Of a DNA stretch of 14,863 nucleotides, positions 1 to 5,234 are shown in pieces. The number at the start of each line of letters is the position of its first letter. Positions within the stretch are counted from its first letter, which is position 1. Both the position numbers and the translations under genes were made by a program. The notes beneath the pieces are model-generated. The model had not been told where the DNA came from. It did no database searches and worked only from the letters and a program-made list of their open reading frames with translations. This DNA comes from Pseudomonadota bacterium (lineage in GTDB: Bacteria > Desulfobacterota > Desulfobacteria > Desulfobacterales > Desulfobacteraceae): NCBI GenBank assembly GCA_018812385.1, contig JAHJDU010000172.1, positions 1-14,863 on the forward strand, given 5' to 3'.

Positions 1-1
1 A

Positions 2-208
2 GGTATTGAAGAGCTCACTGATGAACACTGGGCGCTTGTGAAAGTTCTTCAGGATTACTATGAAAAAAATGGTATTGCTCCAATGGTCAGAGTTCTTTCC
101 AAGCTTACAAAATTTAAACTGAAACATATCTATGAACTTTTTCCTTCAGGACCTGGAAAAGGTGCATGTAAAATGGCCGGCCTTCCAAAACCAACCGGAT
201 GTGTATAG
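2..208 (+). CDS. dsrC: DsrC family sulfur-carrier protein, C-terminal part (5' end outside window)
   Basis: The window opens inside this gene; 68 codons are visible in frame from base 2 before a TAG at 206-208. The end of the protein carries the DsrC hallmark: a flexible tail CKMAGLPKPTGCV with two cysteines eleven residues apart and the second one penultimate. In the family these two cysteines carry a trisulfide from dissimilatory sulfite reductase (DsrAB) to the membrane DsrMKJOP complex in the cytoplasm. The preceding helices (HWALVKVLQDYYEKNG, then IYELFPSGPGKGACK) also fit DsrC/TusE proteins. Both cysteines are present, so this is a true DsrC rather than a TusE-like paralogue with a single cysteine. 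A strong terminator follows 32 bases downstream, suggesting that dsrC ends its own transcript, as it often does in sulfate reducers. Confidence 0.93.
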   Translation, partial: GIEELTDEHWALVKVLQDYYEKNGIAPMVRVLSKLTKFKLKHIYELFPSGPGKGACKMAGLPKPTGCV

Positions 209-240
209 TAAAACCAGAATTTGATATTTGTATTAGTTTT

Positions 241-274
241 AAAGGCTCTGCATGATAAGTGCAGAGCCTTTTTG
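241..274 (+). terminator. Rho-independent terminator after dsrC
   Basis: A perfect 12-bp stem (241-252 with 260-271) encloses a 7-base loop, and its right arm runs into a short T tract (269-273). It lies 32 bases after the dsrC stop. The stem ends only 20 bases before the next start codon (292), so it also forms the 5' border of the downstream pair and leaves little room for a separate promoter. Confidence 0.88.
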
Positions 275-291
275 TTTCAAGGAGTTAATGT

Positions 292-747
292 ATGCCGGCA
301 ATTAATGATAAAAATAGAGAGATCCTTAATAACATTCAAGTTGATTTCCCTATTGATTCCAGACCCTATAAAATCCTTGCCCAAAAACTGGGTCTTCATG
401 AAGATGAGTTGATCCAAAGGATTAATCAGATGAAAGAAGACTTGCTTATCAGGCGGATTGGTGGAAATTTCAGCCCTGACAGGCTTGGATATCATTCAAC
501 CCTTTGTGCTGCCAAAGTACCTTATGATAAAATAGAGTTATTTACAAAGACAGTGAATGCATATTCAGGGGTTACACACAATTACAAACGGGATCATGAA
601 TTTAATATCTGGTTTACATTTATCGCCTCTTCTGTTGAAATCATCAATGACAGTCTTCAACAAATACAAAAAGCAACCAATGTTGAGATGATACTCAATC
701 TGCCCGCAACAAAAGTTTTTAAAATCAGTGCAAATTTTAAATTATGA
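292..747 (+). CDS. ahbA: Siroheme decarboxylase subunit, Lrp/AsnC-like (AhbA type)
   Basis: The 151-residue protein has an AsnC/Lrp architecture: an N-terminal winged helix-turn-helix (about 5-60, with the SRPYKILAQKLGLHEDEL helix pair) and a C-terminal alpha/beta effector domain (about 65-151). The GVTHNYKRDHEFNIWFTF block (93-110) is the signature of the Ahb/Nir siroheme decarboxylases, where histidine and arginine residues of this segment line the tetrapyrrole site. The family converts siroheme to 12,18-didecarboxysiroheme in the alternative heme (and d1 heme) pathway, normally as an AhbA-AhbB heterodimer. The RRIGGNF and STLCAAKVP segments resemble the alpha subunit, but the A/B choice is a judgement. 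An AAGGAG ribosome site at 279-284, seven bases before ATG 292, supports this start. It overlaps the next gene by ATGA. No second subunit lies in the window. Confidence 0.8.
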   Translation: MPAINDKNREILNNIQVDFPIDSRPYKILAQKLGLHEDELIQRINQMKEDLLIRRIGGNFSPDRLGYHSTLCAAKVPYDKIELFTKTVNAYSGVTHNYKRDHEFNIWFTFIASSVEIINDSLQQIQKATNVEMILNLPATKVFKISANFKL

Positions 748-1556
748 AAACAATTAAAGTCGCTCTTATTGTTCAAAATTGCATTGCTGGAAATTTTGAA
801 CAAAATCTTGCGTCCACCCTTTTCTTTATAACAAAAGCCACCCAAAAAGGTGCGAAAATTATTGTTTTTCCTGAAATGAACCTGACCGGTTATGTTGCCG
901 GCCCTGATATAATAAATATTTCAAGACCCATTAATCAGGATAATATGGTGAGCGTGTTTTCAAACCTGGCCAAAAAATTTGAATTAACGATTCTGGTTGG
1001 GCTGGCAGAAAAAACACCCGATAAAAAAATATATGCATCACACCTGGTTTTTACCCCGGAAAGATCCTTTGAAATATATAGAAAAATTCATACCGCACCC
1101 TTTGAAAAAAAATACTTTACTTCCGGAAATAAAATCAAAATTTTTAAATCACAAGGACTTAAGTTTGGTATCCAGCTTTGCTATGATGCCCATTTCCCGG
1201 AATTATCACTGGCCATGGCCTTAAAAGAAATCGATGTGATTTTCATCCCCCATGCATCACCCAGGGGCAGTTCACAGGAAAAACACGATTCCTGGGTTCG
1301 GCATCTGAGAGCTAGGGCCTTTGACAACGGTGTTTATATTGCCGCCTGCAATCAAACCGGCGATAATGCCAAAGGTCTTTTTTTCCCTGGGATAAGCATA
1401 TTCATAGGCCCGGATGGGAATGTACTCTACAAATCAATCGATGAAACAGAAGGAATCCATATTATCAATATAGAAAAAACCATATTGAATGAGATCAGAT
1501 CCCATAAGATGAAATATTTTCTACCCTATCGACGAAAAGATTTGTTTAAATTCTAA
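744..1556 (+). CDS. Carbon-nitrogen hydrolase (nitrilase superfamily)
   Basis: This 270-residue protein has the length of a single-domain nitrilase-fold amidase. The Glu-Lys-Cys triad is visible: E44 in VFPEMNLTGY, K114 in IYRKIH, and C146 in GIQLCYDAHFPE. Later blocks HLRARAFDNGVYIAACNQTG (about 187-206) and IGPDGNVL also fit the superfamily, nearest in style to N-carbamoylputrescine amidase and related omega-amidases. The reaction should be hydrolysis of a non-peptide C-N bond in the cytoplasm; the substrate cannot be read from sequence. Its ATG overlaps the TGA of the siroheme decarboxylase gene (ATGA at 744-747), which implies translational coupling. The stop lies two bases from the stop of the convergent mlaA-like gene. 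No signal peptide is seen. Confidence 0.88.
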   Translation: MKTIKVALIVQNCIAGNFEQNLASTLFFITKATQKGAKIIVFPEMNLTGYVAGPDIINISRPINQDNMVSVFSNLAKKFELTILVGLAEKTPDKKIYASHLVFTPERSFEIYRKIHTAPFEKKYFTSGNKIKIFKSQGLKFGIQLCYDAHFPELSLAMALKEIDVIFIPHASPRGSSQEKHDSWVRHLRARAFDNGVYIAACNQTGDNAKGLFFPGISIFIGPDGNVLYKSIDETEGIHIINIEKTILNEIRSHKMKYFLPYRRKDLFKF

Positions 1557-1558
1557 AT

Positions 1559-2437
1559 CTATTCTTTTATTTTTTCTTTGCGGTTTTGGATATAGGCATT
1601 TCGTATGGCTGCATAAGGATTCAGGGCAGCTGCCTTTAGGGCTTCATAATCCCCTATGTGAAATGAGACGGTATTTATAGTATCATAAGCTTTAATTCCG
1701 GCTGACAATGCCCATGGTTCCACATAATTGACCGGAGTTAAAAAATTATCGCCAACACGCCCGATAAGATCCCTGAGCGTTGATGGTCCCAATATGGGTA
1801 ATACCAGATAAAATCCATTCCCAATGGTATAGGAACCAAGGGTTTGGCCCAGGTCCTCATTGGCTGTATGAAGATCAAATTTGTTTTGAGCAACCTGAGC
1901 AAATCCAAGGGCACCAATAGTTGAGTTGATAAAGAAAATTCCAATCTCAGTTCCTGCATCCTTGATTTCACCCTGTAAAATATTGTTGGCGAATCGAACA
2001 GGAAAAACAAGGTTATGAAAAAAATTTCTTACCCCTTTTCGTACAGGAGCAGGCATAATAGCTTTATAACCTTTAGCAATGGGTTTTATTGCTTGAAAAT
2101 ATAAAAAATCATTAACCGAATACATTAGATAATTAAAATGATAGAGGGGATCAAAAATGGGGTCAGATTCAAGGGGATCATCAAAATCTTCATGAAGCGC
2201 TTTGTCCAGTTCATCATCTTCAGTTATTGAAAGTGTACTTTTAGCCATCAGTATTCCATCTGGATTATGTAATGGATAAAAAGATCTGGAAGCAATATCT
2301 TCAGATAAAATCAGCTTGATAATGGGATTATCCTGGGCAGAACCAGTCGATACCAGGATAAAAAGTATTGCTAAAATGAAAAAAAAAAATTTTCCCCATG
2401 ATTGGCCATTTCCTTTTATTTTATCGAGAATTATCAT
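1559..2437 (-). CDS. mlaA: MlaA/VacJ family outer-membrane lipid-asymmetry protein
   Basis: The 292-residue product carries the MlaA domain from about residue 95 to 280. It begins at DPLYHFNYLMYSVNDFLY, with NFFHNLVFPVRFANNILQG, then GTEIGIFFINSTIGALGF and the LGSYTIGNGFYLVLPILGPST block. MlaA forms a ring in the inner leaflet of the outer membrane that removes mislocalised phospholipids and passes them to the Mla system. An N-terminal signal sequence is present (positively charged 1-16, hydrophobic 17-30, likely cleavage near GSA/QD at 34-35). There is no lipobox cysteine, unlike the lipoproteins of gamma-proteobacteria. It is the last gene of the mla operon, 29 bases after mlaD. The start has a poor ribosome site and is followed by an 11-base T tract (see findings), so the exact N-terminus is uncertain. 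Confidence 0.9.
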   Translation of the reverse strand: MIILDKIKGNGQSWGKFFFFILAILFILVSTGSAQDNPIIKLILSEDIASRSFYPLHNPDGILMAKSTLSITEDDELDKALHEDFDDPLESDPIFDPLYHFNYLMYSVNDFLYFQAIKPIAKGYKAIMPAPVRKGVRNFFHNLVFPVRFANNILQGEIKDAGTEIGIFFINSTIGALGFAQVAQNKFDLHTANEDLGQTLGSYTIGNGFYLVLPILGPSTLRDLIGRVGDNFLTPVNYVEPWALSAGIKAYDTINTVSFHIGDYEALKAAALNPYAAIRNAYIQNRKEKIKE

Positions 2438-2466
2438 TTAAAACAAAATTATAATCAAAAAAAGCC

Positions 2467-2919
2467 CTATTTATTCTCTGTATTAAAAATGAATTTCCTG
2501 ACAAGAGATTCAATATCAAGGGAGGATTCGGTATTGAATATTTCCTCTCCGGGTTCAAGCATGATATCAGAACCTCCGGGTAGAATATCAATGTATTTTT
2601 GCCCTATTATACCGGACGTCTTAACAGATGCGATGACATCTTCGGAAAGTTCAATATTTTTATCAATACGAAATTCTACTTTTGCAAGCAAGCGTTCTTT
2701 ATCAATACTGACTGTAGAAACATTACCAATTTGTACACCGACCATTTCAATCTTTGCGCCTGTTTTAAGCCCTGAGACAGAAGTAAAAAAAGCATATATC
2801 GGGTATTGTTTATCCCGAACAAGACTTATTTCACCAAGAACAATAAAAAGGTATCCAGTGCACAATATGCCAATGATGACAAAAAGTCCTACATAAAATT
2901 CAATTTTTCTTTTATTCAT
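2467..2919 (-). CDS. mlaD: MlaD-like MCE-domain phospholipid transporter subunit
   Basis: This short 150-residue protein has one N-terminal membrane helix (about 8-29) followed by a single MCE domain (about 37-115, with SGLKTGAKIEMVGVQIGNVSTV and TSGIIGQKYIDI). MlaD forms a periplasmic hexameric ring on the MlaFE ABC transporter through which phospholipids pass. The length fits a minimal MlaD with a short C-terminal tail (LDIESLVRKFIF). AAAGGA lies just upstream of ATG 2919, supporting the start. The gene lies between mlaF (37 bases upstream) and mlaA (29 bases downstream), all read from the minus strand. Confidence 0.92.
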   Translation of the reverse strand: MNKRKIEFYVGLFVIIGILCTGYLFIVLGEISLVRDKQYPIYAFFTSVSGLKTGAKIEMVGVQIGNVSTVSIDKERLLAKVEFRIDKNIELSEDVIASVKTSGIIGQKYIDILPGGSDIMLEPGEEIFNTESSLDIESLVRKFIFNTENK

Positions 2920-2956
2920 GGGTTTCCTTTAAATAGATCATCCCTGATCCTTAGCT

Positions 2957-3709
2957 TTAAACGTCTTTACCTTGAATAAAGTCATTTAAAATCTTGCTGT
3001 GAGAATCCAGGATGTCTTTTTTTGAGCCCTCAAACTTTATAGTGCCCTCATCCAGCATGGCAATTCGTTGCGCCACATTAAAAATTTCAGGGATATCATG
3101 GCTCACAATTACAGCCGTAAATTCAAATTTTTTCTGATATTCCTGAATCATTGAATGTACTTTTTTCTTTCTTATGGGATCAAGGCCGGTTGTTGGTTCA
3201 TCAAAAAGAACAATTTTAGGATCTATCACAAGCGCCCTTGCAAGTGCCACCCTTTTTCGCATACCTCCGGAAAGCTGTGCAGGAAATTTTTCTTCTATAC
3301 CAATCAAACCCAATTGCTCCATCCGCTCTAAAACTTTCTTTTTTACCTGGTCTTTTGGAAATATTGAATCTTCGACCAAAGGTAAGGCAATATTATCATA
3401 TATGTTCATGAAATCAAACAAAGCATTATCTTGAAACATATAGCTTAATTTTTTGTGAAAAGATTTTCTGTCTGCCGCTGATAGCTGAGACAGAGGTTTA
3501 CCCTCAATAAGTATCTGACCTGAATCCTGCTGGACAAGCCCGATAATATGTTTTAACAACACAGACTTGCCTGTCCCGCTTTTCCCGATGACGACTATAA
3601 TCTCACCTTTATAAATCGATAAATTAAGCCCTTTTAAAACAGGAGATGCTCCAAAACTTTTACTCACATCTATAAATTGTATTAAAGGGATAGTCATATT
3701 TATATCCAT
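2957..3709 (-). CDS. mlaF: MlaF-like ABC transporter ATPase
   Basis: The 250-residue ABC ATPase has all nucleotide-binding elements: Walker A GKSGTGKS (42-49), Q-loop MFQDNALFD (91-99), signature LSGGM (146-150), Walker B IVLFDEP with catalytic E171, and switch histidine H204 in VSHD. The LSGGMRKRVALARAL run and ALFD after the Q-loop are typical of the MlaF/Ttg2A group. It should energise phospholipid movement through MlaE at the inner membrane. The ATG at 3709 overlaps the end of mlaE by 10 bases. An alternative in-frame ATG at 3697 (fifth codon) lies just after the mlaE stop. Neither has a clear ribosome site, so translation is probably coupled to mlaE. Confidence 0.95.
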   Translation of the reverse strand: MDINMTIPLIQFIDVSKSFGASPVLKGLNLSIYKGEIIVVIGKSGTGKSVLLKHIIGLVQQDSGQILIEGKPLSQLSAADRKSFHKKLSYMFQDNALFDFMNIYDNIALPLVEDSIFPKDQVKKKVLERMEQLGLIGIEEKFPAQLSGGMRKRVALARALVIDPKIVLFDEPTTGLDPIRKKKVHSMIQEYQKKFEFTAVIVSHDIPEIFNVAQRIAMLDEGTIKFEGSKKDILDSHSKILNDFIQGKDV

Positions 3710-4485
3710 AAAAATGTAATGATATAGTCAAAAATAAAGATGGAAATGCAGGACTGAACAACTGCATTGGTTGTTGACAAACTGACCCCTCTGGCCCCAA
3801 AACCACTGTATAAATGTGTATAATAACCGCGGTAGCAGCATATTGTGGTGGTAACTACAGCAAAAGCAAAAGCCTTATAAAAGCCTATGTTAATATCATG
3901 TATATTAATACTTTGAATAACAGTGTCCATATATACATGTTGATTTATGCCCAGCATAATGGAACCGGAAATAAATCCACCGATGATGCCGACAACATCA
4001 AAGAGTGCTGTGAGCAATGGGAAACTGATAACAGCAGCAATAATCCGTGGTGAAAACAAAAATCTGACAGGATTTATATGCATGGTTTTAAGAGCATCGA
4101 TCTGTTCTGAAATCCTCATGATACCAATTTCTGCCGCCATGGATGAGCCTGCCCTTGCAGTGACCATAATAGCTGTAAAAACAGGCCCTAATTCTGAAAT
4201 CAAGGTCAAAGCCACTGCAGCACCAAGGGCTGCTTCTGAGCCAACTTTGACCAGGGAATAATACCCTTGAAGCCCTAGCACCATGCCGGTAAAAAGTCCG
4301 GTCAAAATAATAACAAAAATAGATTTGGATCCAATAAACCATGTATGGTCAATAATTTTGGCAAACTGAACTGGCAGGGTAAAAATATGCATCATGCCGG
4401 CTAAGAAAAAAAGAATTGCTCTGCCCATAGATTCCAGCAGGCTTAAAATTTTTTTACCGAATTTCTCAATGGATTTAATTAACAT
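3700..4485 (-). CDS. mlaE: MlaE-like ABC transporter permease
   Basis: This 261-residue integral membrane protein matches the MlaE/YrbE permease family. It has an amphipathic N-terminus, several hydrophobic segments, and the family block ELGPVFTAIMVTARAGSSM with AAEIGIMRISEQIDALKTM (about 98-135), which contacts the ATPase. It forms the inner-membrane core of the phospholipid transporter with MlaF and MlaD. AGGA lies a few bases before ATG 4485. It is the first gene of the operon, so any operon promoter must lie in the 4486-4758 spacer. No MlaB (STAS-domain) partner is encoded nearby. Confidence 0.94.
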   Translation of the reverse strand: MLIKSIEKFGKKILSLLESMGRAILFFLAGMMHIFTLPVQFAKIIDHTWFIGSKSIFVIILTGLFTGMVLGLQGYYSLVKVGSEAALGAAVALTLISELGPVFTAIMVTARAGSSMAAEIGIMRISEQIDALKTMHINPVRFLFSPRIIAAVISFPLLTALFDVVGIIGGFISGSIMLGINQHVYMDTVIQSINIHDINIGFYKAFAFAVVTTTICCYRGYYTHLYSGFGARGVSLSTTNAVVQSCISIFIFDYIITFLWI

Positions 4486-4520
4486 GGTGTTCCTGTATAC
4501 CTCTAAAACAGACGAAATTC

Positions 4521-4537
4521 AAGCGCCTTGCGCTTTT
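4521..4537. repeat. Short GC-rich hairpin, AAGCGC/GCGCTT
   Basis: A perfect 6-bp inverted repeat (4521-4526 with 4530-4535) with a 3-base loop is followed on the plus strand by two more T. It lies between the divergent mlaE and RHH genes. It is one of three hairpins in this spacer sharing a GC-rich core with CTTGC or GCAAG in the loop. Its role is unknown; it is too short and too far from a gene end to call a terminator. Confidence 0.5.
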
Positions 4538-4580
4538 AATTCATATTTGTTTTATCCAATGTCTCATCTATAAATAAACC

Positions 4581-4650
4581 ACCCCGCCGCAAGCAGCGGG
4601 GTATTGATACAGGATACGAACAATTTTAACGTCGCAAGCGACGGGGTATT
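4581..4650. repeat. Pair of REP-like GC-rich hairpin repeats
   Basis: Two copies of an 18-base unit (4588-4605 and 4633-4650; CGCAAGC, two variable bases, CGGGGTATT) lie 45 bases apart and differ only at the two central positions. Each is part of a hairpin: 4581-4587 pairs with 4596-4602 (7 bp, 8-base loop), and 4630-4634 pairs with 4639-4643 (5 bp, CAAG loop). Their GC content stands out sharply from the AT-rich spacer. They resemble dispersed REP-type elements; dispersal elsewhere in the genome cannot be checked here. Confidence 0.6.
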
Positions 4651-4673
4651 AGACCCAAGCTTCGCAATAAATA

Positions 4674-4702
4674 TTGACACGTACTACAAAAACATATACG
4701 TA
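4674..4702 (+). promoter_or_regulatory. Putative promoter and inverted-repeat operator for the RHH-activase unit
   Basis: A consensus -35 box TTGACA (4674-4679) is followed by TATACG (4695-4700, 15-base spacing) or TACGTA (4697-4702, 17-base spacing) as candidate -10 boxes; the -10 is not ideal. An inverted repeat, ACGTA (4679-4683) and TACGT (4697-4701), with half-sites about 18 bases apart, covers both boxes. That is where a ribbon-helix-helix autorepressor would be expected to bind. The RHH gene starts 57 bases downstream. Promoter and operator roles are inferred. Confidence 0.45.
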
Positions 4703-4720
4703 ATAAAAAAAGAATTTTTC

Positions 4721-4735
4721 TTAATATTTTATTAA
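4721..4735. repeat. AT-only inverted repeat upstream of the RHH gene
   Basis: TTAATA (4721-4726) and TATTAA (4730-4735) form a perfect 6-bp inverted repeat around TTT, 24 bases before the RHH start codon. It may be a second regulator site or simply AT-rich leader; nothing further supports a function. Confidence 0.3.
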
Positions 4736-4758
4736 TAAAAACAGGGCAGGATAAACAA

Positions 4759-5232
4759 ATGGCTCAAAAAATAACATTAAGTATTCCCGATTTGCTTCAT
4801 GAAAAGCTCAAAGAGTGGCGGACCTCTTTCAATTTTTCAAAAATGTTTCAAGAAGCTGTTACAGATGCCATCCAGAAAAAAGAAGAATTTCAAAAACGTT
4901 TTTCAAAAGACTATAATATGTCTGAAATTATTAAACGATTAAAGCAGGAAAAATTAATTTGGGAAAAACAATATTATAAACTGGGTAAAGAAGAAGGACT
5001 GCGATGGGCAAAAACAGCACACTATGAAGACCTTTTATACGTATTGCAATTTAATGGCACGTATGAATTAATCTCTGATCCCAAAATGAGGAATTATTTT
5101 GATAAAATTTATCAATCTACCGAACTTGCAAAACAATCAAATTCAGGTTCCATTGATAATGAACAAATGTTTATAGAGGGTTGGTTTAAAGGTATTTTTG
5201 AATTCTGGAATCATATAAAGGAAAAGCTATAA
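4759..5232 (+). CDS. Ribbon-helix-helix DNA-binding protein with C-terminal helical extension
   Basis: The first 40 residues of this 157-residue protein read as a CopG/Arc-type ribbon-helix-helix motif. A strand KITLSIPD (4-11) is followed by helix LLHEKLKEW (12-20), a turn with FNFS, and helix KMFQEAVTDAIQKK (28-41). RHH proteins dimerise and insert the paired strands into the major groove. The remaining 115 residues are charged and mostly helical, with a conspicuous GKEEGLRWAKTAHYEDLLY patch (76-94) and an aromatic end (GWFKGIFEFWNHIKEKL). I do not recognise a known domain there; it may sense a ligand or a partner. Near-consensus GCAGGA lies upstream of ATG 4759. The gene stops two bases before the large activase-like gene, so the two are surely co-transcribed and the RHH protein probably controls the pair. 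It is much larger than a typical antitoxin. Confidence 0.75.
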   Translation: MAQKITLSIPDLLHEKLKEWRTSFNFSKMFQEAVTDAIQKKEEFQKRFSKDYNMSEIIKRLKQEKLIWEKQYYKLGKEEGLRWAKTAHYEDLLYVLQFNGTYELISDPKMRNYFDKIYQSTELAKQSNSGSIDNEQMFIEGWFKGIFEFWNHIKEKL

Positions 5233-5234
5233 TC

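Noticed and set aside
2402..2896. A 164-codon open frame on the plus strand across mlaD and the start of mlaA
   Set aside because: It is antisense to clear MCE and signal-peptide coding sequence, and its translation has no recognisable domain or ribosome site.
4490..4526. TTGAAT and TATACA spaced 17 bases on the minus strand as the mlaE promoter
   Set aside because: The -10 box would place the transcript start almost on the mlaE start codon and remove its ribosome site; a leaderless transcript is possible but unsupported.
4581..4650. A CRISPR-like array
   Set aside because: Only two imperfect 18-base units with one spacer-sized gap and no cas genes; the units are self-complementary hairpins more like REP elements.
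4674..5232. The RHH gene as the antitoxin of a type II toxin-antitoxin pair
   Set aside because: The downstream gene is a large multi-domain ATPase with no toxin features, and the RHH protein is about twice the usual antitoxin length.
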